Source of the DNA: Glycine soja
Taxonomy: Eukaryota > Streptophyta > Magnoliopsida > Fabales > Fabaceae
DNA length: 64,000 nt
Assembly: GCF_004193775.1 (NCBI RefSeq)
Contig: NC_041008.1
Span: 7,890,731-7,954,730, forward strand
Direction: 5' to 3'
The translations under genes were made by a program, and so were the position numbers. The notes beneath the pieces are model-generated. The model was not told the origin of the DNA and ran no database searches. It was given only the letters and a program-made list of their open reading frames with translations. This document shows, in pieces, positions 1 through 12,269 of the stretch. Each line of letters opens with the position of its first letter. Position 1 is the first letter of the stretch.

Positions 1-1274
1 GACCAAGCAATAACATCAAGTATAATGACTAATTTAAGTCGAATGATGAAATGAAGATGACTAGTTCTAACTCAACTAGTTCGAATTCAATGCAGGAATT
101 ATTTTATCAAAAAATTGGTCCCTTCAAAAATTAGTGATGGACACGTTAATTTTTTAAAAAGTAAAATAAGTTGTAGTAATTTTACCTAAATATATCGGTA
201 TCTGTAGTTCAAGGCTAAAATGGGAATTTTACATTCTTTATTTTCTGTTGTTAATTCATTCATTCATACCGAAGGGAAAGCAAACAGCAAGGCCCAAAAT
301 CAGGTTCAAAGCTATTGTAAGAGTTGGGCGACAAAAATAAAAAATAAATAAACTTATTGCGAGAGAAGTAACCTCCAAAAATACTAGTTTTGTTTTCCTA
401 TTGATCAGTTACCTTAGCGAATGAGTTCTATTATTTGAAGATTTTGGAAGTTATTATCAAGTAGGATTCTTATAATTTATTTTTTTTGACATAAACATAC
501 TCATCTCATTTCATTGCTACAAGGAATAATAAGATTAAAACTATAGAGACTAGGAAAAAAATGGTGCCACCATAGCTAACTCATGCACAACCTCATTTAC
601 TTGGCTCTTTACAAACTTGGAAAAGGTTGGATTTTGATGAAACAGCCGAATACAATGTTGAATTAAACTACCAAACTCAGATTCAGGATTCTTATAATTA
701 TTCCACTAGTTTTGTGGAAGTACCAATTAACCTTGGAGGCAACTTTTGATTTACATAAATCAACCTCATGAGGTGAATTACGGATCATAGCTATTTCTTA
801 AGCTCACGAAGCTTTCGCCCATCGATAAACTCTGCAGACAGAATTTACACGCTAGACTACTTCGTATCCAAAATGGGACAAAATTCAAGCGATTAAAAAT
901 AATGTCACGTACAGAAGCGTATATAATATTACATAAAGTAGTACATTTAAGGAAATATTATGGGATGCATAGATCCCCCTTGATGAATTATGTCTCCCTT
1001 TAAGTGGATGCCAAATCAGAGAATCACAAGGCTCGAGTAACAACAGAAGGGTGTCGTGTCGTAAGTAAGCCGCTAATAGTACCACCTACTACATCACAGC
1101 TAGCCATAATACCTAAACCTCTTTCGTACAAATATTGCAGCAAAACAATGCATAGTTCCTGCGTTGAGCTTCCCCTTGTACTGTTAAGGTCAACCATAAT
1201 AGATGAAACACAATCTGCTCAGCTGGAAGTATGCAGAATTAGAGCAATCAATGAATAGAGCTTCATAAGATGCT
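1..1274. other. Intergenic / 3' flank of the sugar transporter
   Basis: AT-rich sequence downstream of the minus-strand transporter stop codon. The stretch nearest 1274 should carry that gene's 3' UTR. I see no coding frame with recognisable content and no transposon ends. Confidence 0.5.
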
Positions 1275-4200
1275 CTAGTCTTGGGGTAGAAGTGCGATCT
1301 CGATTTCATGAAGTGACTTCCCTTTGGTTTCCACCACATTTCTTTTTACAAAAATTACTGCCATGATGCAAAAGGTAGCAAACATAGAGTAAAGCAGCTG
1401 TGGACCAAGTTTCTCCAGCAAACGCAAGAACAGTAGTCCAACAAAGAAATTTATCACCTGTACAAGACCATTAATCAAATGAGAGAAGGATTCCATATTA
1501 CGAGCTTTCCCATCCTTCTAAGTCATTATGAGAACAATTTTAGTAGTTTGCAAAGAAGGGAATTTCAGCAGGCTACATTTTCTTGATTCAACCATCCGGC
1601 AACATTATATAATTGAACAAAACCGTTGAACATAACCTGCCAACTGATACCATTTTATAATAGGAAACGGCAGAAGAAAATTACCCAATGCACTGACATA
1701 CAGACTGCCATGGCTTTGGCTCTTATTCGACTAGGAAAGATTTCTGGTAGAAGGAGACCTGGAACTGGGCCAGCTCCGAGAGCAAATGTTAAGACAAACC
1801 TGCATGAAGTATAGATTAAGTGTTCATATTCCAGCAGTGTCTTCCCAAAAGGCACTGCATGCACTCATAATCTAGAGTGAATGTTCCAAGCGACAATTGT
1901 ACACTTCATAGAGCTGCTAGATCGTGGACAATGAGGACATTACATAATTGGACGAATGAAAGAAGTTTCAGTTTATTGCCATTTCATCCTCATTTGTCAT
2001 GTATACAAAGACTTATACAGAGTAATAGGCTGCTCTCATACAGTCATACACTCGTACTCGATGAATTTGGCTGATGATAATTACCAAACATTGTTAATTA
2101 CAGGCAGAGCACCATGGTTTCTCAGACAATGATATCAATACTAAAATATTTCTTGCTGAACTAAAGAAGTTCAACTAAAATCATCAGCATATTATTGCCT
2201 TTACACTTCCCACTTGTTTATTTGAGTTTGACTGCCTAAATAATTTTTTTTAATAGAAGATATCCTTCATAATTATCTTTTGAAAGATCACCCATAACCT
2301 AACGGTGACCAGATCACAAGTAGAAACATTATTTTAAATTTATTAATAATTTGAATCATAAATGCATCTATCAAGATCCATATTGGTAATCATGGTTGCA
2401 TACTCACAGGAACATGCCACCAACAGAAAAGTACTGAGCTCCCATGTTTGATACAAGTGAAGTTGCTCCTGTGGCTTGAAGGATCATTGCTATTGCCTAT
2501 ACAGTAAAAAATAAAACAAACAACTTCCTTATTAAGAGCAAAGTTTCTTTTACTCAAAAGCAATTCAAACACCATAACAAAAAAGGAATTTCCCTCAATT
2601 TTGTATTGTTGTGCACTTGCACTAGTTCATATTCCAAACAACATCCCTCTTTTCATTACCACAAACACCAAGTCAGGATTTAAAATAGTACAACTACCAC
2701 ATGTGTCCCAGATTTTTAAGTGCATGATAATCACCCTATAATGATATGCTACATAATAGAACATCTATTAAAAAAAAACCAAGTGTTATAAGTACATCTA
2801 TACATAATTTACCATGCCAAAGAAACTCCAGAAAAGTAGAACCTTCCTTCCAAGCTTATCCATCAAACCCATTGAAACGATAGATCCTGAAGAAAATGGG
2901 GGGAGGGGGGTTAGCATTAGAGAATAGAATAACAGAATAACTTTGATTTAAATCCTGGCAACCAGAAGATAGCATTACCTGCCAAATTGGCAATTCCTAT
3001 GCAGACATTTGCAATGTCTGATGGCACTCCAGCACTTTTAAAAACAGTTGAAGAGAAATAAAACACAGCATTTATACCAGATAGCTGTTGTAAAGCAAAT
3101 AGGGTTGATCCAATAAAAACAACTGCAAAACGAACTTGTGAATAAAAAATAACTTTTGGAAACCTAAGGAAACCAGTGACCAGATAACAACAATGGCAAA
3201 TACACTCACAAGTCACAACTATCCCAGAGACAAACCAGGAAAAATGCATACCTTTAGAATGACGACCATGAAGCAATTCCGACAGCTTCACACTATCACT
3301 ATCGTCTCCTCTATCTGCCTTGGATAACTCTGACATTGCAAATTTTGCTTCTGATACACCAAGAAGCCTCTCAAACTCAGCTTCTGCTTCAGCAGTTCTT
3401 CCTTGCTACATCAAAACAAAGAGGAATAATCAAGGATTAAGTAAAGGATCAAAAGTTAAATGGATGTAGGGATGAGAGAAATAGAAAAGAGAGTGTAGAT
3501 ATACAGGCATTTGGTTTGAGAGAAATAGAAAAGATATAGGAAAGAGAGAAATCGAAAAAGAATGAAACAATCCTTTGTTAATCAAGTTTTATTCACATAA
3601 TCAATTATGAGAAACATGAAATCAATTATGGTTTTTAAAAATCGTGGTGGTTTTAAATGCTCAATTTAATAACCGTCACTAAATGCTCAATTTAGTGGCT
3701 TCAAACCGCCACAAACAAAAAAAGTCAATAAATGCACATTTTCTAGCGGTTTTGAATTGCAAAAGAAAAACTGCCATGGAATTTGCGCCATGCCTCTCCA
3801 CACCTATTTCCCACAATCAAACAACCTCACTTCTTTCATTTCTCCCTCTCCCCTATTTCTTCGCCATCTCCACTCTACCAAACAAAGCATAAGACATAGA
3901 CTAAATCTGGCAAGTTTAAAAAAGAACAGGGCGAGATGAGGGATTGGGGAGAGAATAAATATAAAAAATAGGCAGACCACCAAGTAAAGAGCAATTATTT
4001 CCATCTTGATTCCACTTCAGTTTGAATTCTAAATGCAATCACTAGAAGAAAAAAAAACAAGCTAAAAATTAAATCAGCATAGACAGGTTCAACATGCAAC
4101 ACCAAAAGAATACGTATACAATCCTCTAGGAATTGTATGTTTCGGAGTATTCTATTGTTATACTTGATACTTGCACTTAATTGTTGACATAAAAGAGATG

Positions 4201-6297
4201 GATGCAGAAGACAAAGAAATCCTCAACAAACTATTAGTTAGCATCGCTTAACATTGAGACGTCAAGGGGTTCAAACTAATATAGAAACAGTAAGTTACAA
4301 ATGAAAAGATAATAAGAGATAATATCTAAGATGAAATAATATTAGACTAGGTATCAACCTTGTATAACCAATGTGGACTCTCTGCGCAGAAGACCATAGC
4401 TGTGGCAAGTATAGCAGCTGGAATGGTAGATACCCAAAAACAAACCCGCCACCTATGTGAAAAAATTCAGGGTGAATTTTTAAAACATCATGAATAAATA
4501 ATATATAACATCATGACATGAAGTAAGATTCATATGATACCATCCAGATATTTCTTTGACAGGGATTCCAATAAATAAAGCTCCCATTAGACCAAGGCAT
4601 GTGGCAATCTGGATGAAAGCTCCAAAGGTGCCCCGCACAAAAGCAGGAGAAACCTGCCATTCAAGAGAATAATCAAGTAAATTTTCAGTCTAGTCAATGA
4701 GACAGATGCACCAATTTAGTGATTTACATACCTCTGTCACATACAGAGAGGCAACAGGAGGGCCCAGGCCCAAGCCAGTCCCAACAAACAACCTTCCTAC
4801 AAGCATGCCAAACAAGTTGTTTGTTGCCGCACTGAAAATGCACAATTTTACAATGAGAAATTATTCATAAGAATTTATATTGGAAAGCATAAAAGTAAAC
4901 AACTGTCATTTAACCAAAGTGAAATACACATCAGTTTTCATAAAAATGGTGAAATGCTCTGCTATGTCATTCTATTATTATAGACATTATATGCAGGAAA
5001 CATAGGAAAGAAGAAAGGCTTATGCTCTTTTCTAGAACAAACGAGGAAACAAGAAAATATCATAATGGGTGAAGAGGCCATATGGAAACCATAAGATGGC
5101 AGTCAGGTACATTTGAGATTGGCAAGAAAGAAGTAAAAATATGTTAATATGCTATCACGTTAGAGGACACAAAAATGAAGTAATAAACTATTATATGTTT
5201 CCACGGTAGCCAACAAATAAACCTTGAGAAAAACAATAGAAACCTACGAAGTGGTTGAATAAAGTGCAAGGATAGTTTCCATCTATTCCATGAGAAAAAC
5301 AAAATGACTCAACAATATTATATTGGTACTGGAAGTATAACCTCATAGAAGCACCAATTATCATTGGCAGAGCACACAATTGGAAAGCCCTACGACGCCC
5401 CACCCCATCAGCAATCCAACCACTTAGTAGACATCCAATCAAGGCACCACCAAGACATATGCTCACCACCAGACCTTCATTTGAAAGGGGAAAAAATCAA
5501 TTCTATTTATTCATTTACAATAGAAAACGAAATTAAGCAAAGGTTTCAGAATCTTCTTTGTCACCTTCTGCCAATGTATTTCCACGGAAACCAAGATCCA
5601 CAGAAATGCTCTCAAGTGGTTCATTAACAACTCTGAATAGAATGAAAAAGATCAAAATTTAAGTCTTCAACAGATTCTAGATTAAAGCAAGGAATCCAAG
5701 AGAGTGCACCAAGAAGAAGAAATTAGGAAACAAACCCAAGATGGTATCCAAAAAGGAATGAAGAAATGGTCGCCACAAGTACATGCGGTAAAGAAAGCAT
5801 CAATGAAGGATTTGAGGTTCCCTTGTCCAGGCCGATGTCTAAAAGATCTATCAGGCATTTAAAACAGCATGGTCAATTATCATCTTGATTCAAGACCTCA
5901 AAAAATTTGCAGTACATCATAAACCCAGGCCATCTTTTCTACTATCATTTTCAGAATTGCATTCAATTGCAAATTATCCACAATCGATAATAGAGACAAT
6001 AGCAACAGCGTAGCTATTGTCGCTTTCAAGATTACATGAATTGCCAATTCTTCTGAGTTCTGAATAATGAAATCTTGAAAGGATTATTCACAGGAAGGAA
6101 ATTTCATTGAGAAGGTTTTTAGTTTAGATGCTATGTTTCACAACATAATGGAATTAACAGATGTCATATAAACAGCCCGAAGTACATCAGTAAAGGTTCA
6201 AAAAAGGGTGCATACCTGAGTTTTCTTCCACGTCCTCCATGTTTGAATTATCTCTCGAAGGAGTGCGCTTGTACATAGATGAATGCCCCATCCACAT
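1275..6297 (-). CDS. Plastidic glucose transporter 2 / SGB1-like sugar transporter (MFS)
   Basis: Thirteen coding exons on the minus strand: 6297-6216, 5838-5736, 5632-5565, 5474-5342, 4831-4732, 4653-4541, 4452-4359, 3405-3252, 3122-2979, 2886-2813, 2496-2408, 1799-1685, 1457-1275. They sum to 1452 nt, or 483 residues plus stop, all with GT..AG borders. The product starts MWMGHSSMYKRTPSRD and ends EIEIALLPQD. Seen: the MFS sugar-porter motifs ADGVGRRRAF after the second membrane span, GRLFVGTGLGLGPP, AESPHWLYKQGR before the central loop, QQLSGINAVFYFSS, and GPVPGLLLPEIFPSRIRAKA. Length and sequence match Arabidopsis At1g67300 and its relative SGB1 (At1g79820) as I remember them. Members move hexoses across an internal membrane; the plastid is the annotated site, but SGB1 has been placed in the Golgi. 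I see no long transit peptide, so location is open. The gene looks intact. Confidence 0.95.
3405..4359 (-). repeat. Large transporter intron with a small inverted/tandem repeat
   Basis: This is the longest mid-gene intron of the sugar transporter. Around 3635-3770 it holds two copies of a TGCTCAATTTA phrase, GTGGTGG and CCGTCACTAAATG motifs, and a GCGGTTT / AAACCGCC pair. Such subterminal phrases are found in CACTA-type elements, so this may be a decayed fragment. No clear ends were found. Confidence 0.25.
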
Positions 6298-7014
6298 TAG
6301 CCAATATTTGACCTGCCTTTTTTTATTAATATAAAAAAGTCTTCAACTAATATATCACATGAAAACTCTTCAAAGCAAAGTAAAATCTTAATAGTTCCAT
6401 TCTATCCAAGCTTAAACTGAAACTCGGGCACTAGCTGGCAGCTGCATACATAAAAAGACATGATGCTGAATTCAAACACTCACAACACTATTTTGCAATT
6501 TTAACTTCATCAAATAGATTCAAACATCACTCAGTAATGCGTTACAAACTACAGAACTTACAAACCACAGTACCATCAGTTTACCCTACCTATTCAAACA
6601 AAAGTCACAAAAAAAAAACTACATTAACGCTAGAAATTCGATTGCTCTGTCAATCAATTGGTTCATGCATCGCGGAAAAAAAATAACATACTCTTTTTTT
6701 TCCTTCGTTATCCTTATCATTAACCTTGATCACGTATTCACATATGTTTTTAGCAGAGAACACTATAGAAAATTTGATGATCCTAAGCAGCAAACGAGTT
6801 CCTCTGTTTTTTTTTTTCTTCTCAGAAACAAAAAGCAATAAAATAAAAACAAAAAATAAAGAGGCAACAGAGCAGAGTTTATGATAAGTTACTATAAAAA
6901 AAAATGTAAAACGAAGTAGAAAAACAAAAACTGAATCGAGATCAAGCAAAACGAAAAAAGAGAAAAGAAAAGGAAATCTGAACTGAAAAAGTGATGGCTG
7001 AAGTGAATACGCAC

Positions 7015-7200
7015 CAATACTATGAGGGATCCTCGGTTTTGCTCAGAGAGAGAACAGTGAAGAAGAATCAGAGAGAGAGAGAGAGTTTGTTGGTTCTGTG
7101 AATGGAAATAAATACGGTGATGAAAGAGAGACGGTTACCAACCGCGAAACGAAAGCGATGGCGCTATCGTGCGCCGGGGGAATAAAGAAAAAGAAGGATC
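7015..7200 (-). other. Probable non-coding first exon (5' UTR) of the sugar transporter
   Basis: A good minus-strand donor (G then GTGCGT) lies at 7015/7014. The coding exon has an acceptor at 6313/6312, only 15 nt upstream of its ATG, so the leader must begin in an upstream exon. The stretch to about 7200 is less AT-rich than its surroundings and includes an (AG)n tract at about 7063-7085, common in plant leaders. The transcription start was not located. Confidence 0.5.
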
Positions 7201-8293
7201 GCGAACGAGAGACGGCACTAGCTCAAGAAACAGTACTACTAATAACCAACTAAATTACATTCATTAACGGCTAAACAATCAAATTCTTCTGACAGTGTGA
7301 CAAATTGATTAATTTTTTTTTTACCTATATGCAAAAGGTATCACAAATTAATTTACAGACAAATTCAGTGATGAATTCAGATTTTTTTTTCAATAAAAAC
7401 AAAAAAATAATCTAATATTTTCCTAAACAAAAAAAATGTTTTATTAAAAATGATAATAAAAAATAAAAAATAGCAAAATTTAAAAGATAAAGTAAGTAAA
7501 ATTAATACTAATTTATTTTCTCTTTTATCTTTCAAAATTATTTACAATAATTTTATTAAAAAATTATGTTATGGAAACAATATTTATTTTTTATGGGACA
7601 AAAAAATATTTATTAAAAAATATTTATTTTGTGGGAATAATTATCCTTGTTACTCTCCATATAATTCACCAATTTTATTGTTAAATTAATAATTAAAAAT
7701 ATAATTTATTTCTAAACATTATAACTTAGTAACAAAATAATATGATTTTTAACCCTTAATTAATGGTTAAAGATTGGAGAATATTTATGAATAAAGAAAA
7801 ACGGAATAGTGGGAGTGGGAGAAGGGAATGGACGGTGATTCCGTGTAGGGGCTACGATGAAGGCACGTGTCCTTGATGGTGTCTTTAAATAAAGTGTCAG
7901 TCTCTGTTGCGTAAGAGAATAGAGACCCACTGCGGAGACTCGTGGTCCGATCTTGTCTTCCTCTTCTTGCTTTCACCGCTTACGCCAACGCCCTCGTGCA
8001 ACGTGCATCATTTCCCACCATGTTTTTCCTCTATTTTCTTTTTTATTTTTTACATGAGTCAATATTTGTATTGTAGATGTTTTCTGTTGTAGAAATATTT
8101 GTTCCATTGTTAAGTTGCATTAGAGAAATTTTTTGGTGCTGTAAAAGCGCTTAGCTTACATTTTGTTTTAGTAGGTAGGGACATTGAATTTTGATCTGGG
8201 GTAGGTTTCTAGGAGTTACTTGCAAATTCTCTTCTAAATAACACAAAAATAATGCATAGTTACTTTAGGTTGGTACACTTTCATTGTCATATT
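7201..8293. other. Intergenic, with an unexplained promoter-like patch at 7784-8060
   Basis: Mostly AT-rich DNA upstream of the transporter. From about 7784 to 8060 the composition is more gene-like, with a G-box core CACGTG near 7864, a TAAATAAAG motif about 25 bp further on, and then pyrimidine-rich sequence. No convincing protein follows. It may be the 5' end of a non-coding transcript or a broken gene. Confidence 0.3.
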
Positions 8294-8566
8294 TTAAGCT
8301 TTAAATATTTTTTAGTTTTTATAATTTTGCGTTTTCTTGAATTTTTAGGGCTTGTAAATTATTTTTAATCCTTATAAATTATTCTTTTATTTTTTTATCC
8401 TTGTGACACTTTATATGATATTTTTTATCATTCAAAACATTATCTAAAATGTTTTAAAGACTAAAAATAAAATAAATATAATTTACAAAGATTAAAATAA
8501 AAAAATAATTTTATAGAAATTAAAAGAAAAAAACACTAAATTAAAATGACAAAAATATACTTAAAT
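8294..8566. repeat. MITE-like foldback element
   Basis: The left end (TTAAGCTTTAAATATTTTTT) and the reverse complement of the right end (GATTTAAGTATATTTTTG) match imperfectly. The resemblance runs inward for most of the ~270 bp, so the whole segment can fold on itself. No clean target duplication was found. The sequence style resembles the MITE at 28080. Confidence 0.4.
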
Positions 8567-8699
8567 CTCATTTCAACATCAAATCAAACATCAAACCCAG
8601 GAGAAGAAGTGTGATCTCATCTTTAAAGATTACAATACTAAAAGTAAATAATCACCTCAACAGTAATATTACAAGTTATGGAGGAGAAAATAATACTTT

Positions 8700-9426
8700 A
8701 ATTTTGAGAAGAGTCTACATATTTATAGGTGTAATCTAGTGACTTCTATTTCAAGTTAGATATCTACTTCGACTAGGTGGTCACTTGGTAGTAGGCTAGG
8801 TTCCAACATGGGACTAGAAACCTTTAGATGGTTGTTGGGCTTCTTAACATTAATGGCCAAGGAATGAGCAAAGACTTTCTCAGCGTGTGTTGGATTTGCA
8901 TAACATATGCACATTTTACATTAAACTCATGTCAAAATGAAAAAAAAAAAAAAACATTAAAACAAGTATTAGGTGCTTCAATTCAAACATGCATCCACTA
9001 TTCTCACACGTATAATCAAATAAATTGTTAATACATATCTAAGAACATATGATAGATCACAGCTAGAAACCTTCTAAAATGTTAACAATTGATAAGTTAT
9101 AAAAAATTACACACACTCTTGTTAGAATTCTAAACATCACAAAATCCAAATCTCCTCATCATATAATCCAAGGTCTTCCCATTTATTGAGTTACATGCCT
9201 TCTCAAAATCTACTTTAAGAATTAAAAAAAAAACCTTTTCTTCATCCTTTTTTCATATCCCAAACTTTGCATACCAAGTAGCCAAATTTTTTCCACAATT
9301 TTATATAAACACCTCATGAGAGAGAATGAGCAAAAGTCTCCCGATTTTTATGGACACTTTACTTTTGGAATTAAAGTAGGGAAGTAAATAAGAAAAATTG
9401 TTAAGTAACTTGGCATTCATATTAAA
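8700..9426 (-). pseudogene. L1-type LINE relic, reverse transcriptase part (left of the Helitron)
   Basis: Minus-strand translation near 9120-9240 gives KVDFEKACNSIN followed by LDYMMRRFGFC. This is the start of the plant L1-type reverse transcriptase core, where intact copies read KVDFEKAYDSVNW and a later FGFC. The frame is broken by stops and shifts. The upstream part of the same relic lies beyond 13123, so the Helitron at 9427-13122 split it. The far limit near 8700 is uncertain. Confidence 0.65.
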
Positions 9427-9602
9427 TTAGTCCGTAACCCGTGTATATGCACGGGTCATTCGTAATTTATTTAGCATGCATGTTAATTTGTTTTGCAAGA
9501 TAGAAGTAAAATAAAAAGCAGTATGGAAATTAAAATAGATTTAACATCGATAATAATTTAATAAGTAGTATGGAAATTAAAATAGATTTAAAATGAGAGG
9601 CA

Positions 9603-9791
9603 CTATGGAATGTGTCGGAAATCTCCACCAAACACCATCACATTATCTCCAAAGATTTTACCAGGACTGGACTTGGCCTTAATAATATCTCTTAGACTTT
9701 GATTAAGTGCTTCAAAACAAAATTTGTAAGCCATGGGGGCTTCATCCCAAATGATTAGGCTTGCTTCATTCAATAGTTCAGCTATATGCAT
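9603..9791 (-). pseudogene. Pif1-type (Helitron) helicase fragment
   Basis: A 62-residue minus-strand frame contains SLIIWDEAPMAYKFCFEALN, then LRDII and VMVFGGDFRHIP. This is the Walker B region and the following GGDFRQ motif of Pif1-like helicases encoded by plant Helitrons; the last motif reads FRHIP rather than FRQILPV. Only this piece remains of a protein normally over 1000 residues. It lies just inside the 3' end of the Helitron, as expected for a remnant of the mobilising gene. Confidence 0.8.
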
Positions 9792-9835
9792 GGGTCATTC
9801 GGTAATTTATTTAGCAAGCATTGTAATTTTCAAAG
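9786..9835 (-). repeat. Second, degenerate copy of the Helitron 3'-terminal sequence
   Basis: The sequence TATATGCATGGGTCATTC at about 9783-9800, followed by GTAATTTATTTAGCA, repeats the terminal TATATGCACGGGTCATTC with its following GTAATTTATTTAGCA at 9443-9480. The stem here is degraded. Two terminus copies about 345 bp apart, flanking the helicase fragment, suggest an internal duplication or one Helitron end nested in another. Confidence 0.55.
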
Positions 9836-10341
9836 TGAGAAAAAACAAACATGCAACAAAAAAAATTACTTTTTGAGAGGAGAGAGATCAGGTTTGTAAA
9901 ACATTAGTGACCAGAAAGAAGCATGCAACTCCTGTCATCACAACATAAGAAAGGACCTTCAGCTAAAGTCGACATAATAATAATAATAATACAAAAATAG
10001 AACCGAATATTTATAATAATATTGTGATTAAAAATATAAAAATATTGGATATGTATTTATGAGATGTGAAAGAGTTGATTTAAGGTGAACCCTTCAACTT
10101 CACCCTCAAGGAAATATGCATTTTTCCATCGTATAAGGTCGATAGAATTTTAACTCATGTGTGACTCATAGTACTATATTGAAAACATGGTAAATCATAG
10201 GTACTGGAATATAACAATAAACCTTAGAAAAAACTTCTAAGCATGACTTCGAATCTGAACAACAGTCTTTGTACCAACATGTTCTGTGAGGAAAATAAAA
10301 GGATCCAAGAACTTATACCATACTTCTTGATTCACTAATTT

Positions 10342-10375
<34 letters not shown>

Positions 10376-10432
10376 GCTAGAATCTTTATGGCATACTTTG
10401 CCTAAGATATGAAATTTCTAAATTAATTATAC

Positions 10433-10543
10433 CTTCAATCCGTCGCCAGGCCTTCCATATAGCTTTAAGGCTTCAAGGAACTTCTTATGTTCTTCATCTG
10501 TCCACCTCTCTCTTTGTTTTGTGATAGTATATGATTTTCTTAC
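10433..10543 (-). pseudogene. Captured exon of a LHY/REVEILLE-type MYB gene
   Basis: Minus-strand translation gives [20 protein letters not shown] then [11 protein letters not shown]. This is the first part of the SHAQKYF-class MYB repeat of LHY/CCA1/RVE clock proteins (family form [18 protein letters not shown]). The exon is bounded by CAG at 10544 and GTATAA at 10432, matching a natural exon. One base is missing after LYGR, turning the expected AWRRIE into PGDG. The 111-bp exon is inside the Helitron and has no partner exons here, so it was carried in by transposition. Confidence 0.85.
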
Positions 10544-10865
10544 CTGCTAATGTAGATATAAAATTGATTAAAACAAACGTGACATTGTCACAAATGTGAA
10601 AAATCAAATTTATAATGTCACAAACACACAAAATAGCAAATAAATATAATATAATAATCAAGAAAAAAGAAGAAAATTATCTCATAATAGAAAATTCAAG
10701 TTAAGTTAAATGAACATAGTATTTATCCACCAACGAATCATTCATCTCATGGTAAATAGTAAATATCAATCAACAATCACAATTTCTCCATTAAATGACC
10801 CTTAAGGTGTTTTTGTTTTGTTTCATTTTAAAAAAATTAAAAGGAAAAATACACAATTAATTATA

Positions 10866-12075
10866 CCAAAAATATAGAGCTTCTTAATAATGAATGCACT
10901 CAGCAATCCAACCTGAAAAACATAATTATATCGAAAAAATATATATCAATAATCCCAAGCAAATTGCAAGAACATCAAGAAAAAAGAGGGGACAGAATTA
11001 GAAAGTGGCAGTAAAACTTACAAAGATTCCCAACACAGTGCTTGCAATGAATAAATACAAAAAATTCGCTAATAATTGTAAGGCAGTGGTTAAGTCAATG
11101 TGAGAGAGGTCAAAATTCTGAATTGCTTTGAAGAGAACTACGGAGGTAGCATCATTTACTACCCCCTCCCCAAAGACCAGGCTATATAGTAAGGGAGTCT
11201 CATCTTGATTAAGAACCTAAAGCATCCACATACACATCATTATTTTAAGTACAATAAAAGGAAAATTAAAACAAATATTTGTTGTGTTTGTTTTGACATT
11301 TATACCTGCAACGTGCAAACAAAATCTGTTGCTGAAAATATTACTCCAATTGCTGCATTCAGTTGACTCAGGTAAGTAGAGATAGGAGGGAAGAAGGAAT
11401 TGTTCCAAGTTTGCATTTAAGTCCAACAAATTACTATAAAAGAAGGAGGTAATTTAAGCACACCTAGAAAATCTCCAATCTTGAGGGAACCAATGTCTAA
11501 TTTCTGAAAAAAAAGTGTATGGCACCTATTCAAAATAAATAACATTTATAATCAAATTGGGACATAAAGGCGTTGAATACCAAATACGAATTGTTACTAC
11601 TTTGTAATGTAATTTATAAAAGAAGCATTAGTTGATGACTTCAATTACTTAGTGATATTATGTAGAATGATATCAAAGTACCAATTGCACCAAAGAGCAT
11701 TATAGTCATAAAATTGCGGAAAAATTGTTTCTTCTTCACCTGAAACCTGGAACGGTTAAAGAATAAATTGAAATTGAAGTCAATCTAAGAGAAGCAAGCA
11801 TAGTCATTCAATTAAATTCATTCTGATTGAAGTATCAGTTCAGCGAATACAACTATTGATTTTCCTAAACTGTTGGAATCATTGTTTCCAACAAATCATG
11901 ATGCAACTTAAATTATGCAGTTCAACATGTAAATGAAAGCTGAATAAGGAAAATAATAAAAAACAAGCAAGAGTAGTGAACTAACCCGACATTAAAGATG
12001 ATGGGTGGGAGAAGGTAAATGAAGAAAAGATCTTCACTGAAGACAAGTATATGAGAGCTTTTTCCTCTAGTAGGA
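10866..12075 (-). pseudogene. Captured exons of a vacuolar Na+/H+ antiporter (NHX) gene
   Basis: Minus-strand blocks in the correct order match plant NHX proteins: GKSSHILVFSEDLFFIYLLP (about 12075-11987), QVKKKQFFRNFMTIMLFGAI (about 11747-11665), LDIGSLKIGDFL (about 11515-11465), AIGVIFSATDFVCTLQ (to 11306), LNQDETPLLYSLVFGEGVVN through LANFLYLFIASTVLGIF (11216 to about 11025), and GLLSAFIIKKLYIFG (10912-10866). Introns with usable splice sites remain. A run of eight T after GAIH shifts the frame and gives an early stop, and an extra Ile codon sits in LYIFG. Both protein ends are absent. It is a decayed genomic capture inside the Helitron. Confidence 0.88.
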
Positions 12076-12269
12076 CATCTTTGGGGAACTACAAAATAGA
12101 CTAACATGAACAATATCACTAATAATCTTAAGTTGCCAAAGTCAAACAAATATTACTTAAAATAAGAGAATTATCAATACTCTAAAATCTAAAAATTACT
12201 TCAGGGGTCAATCTAGAACAGAGCACAACAACAAACTAAATGGACAATCGATCCACTTAAGGAGGGAAA

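Noticed and set aside
5191..5341. Extension of the transporter exon past 5342
   Set aside because: The extension is read-through into the intron; splicing at 5342 to 4831 restores the family sequence SAATNNLFGM.
10344..10375. (TG)n tract considered as a regulatory signal
   Set aside because: It is an ordinary microsatellite inside the Helitron with no further evidence of function.
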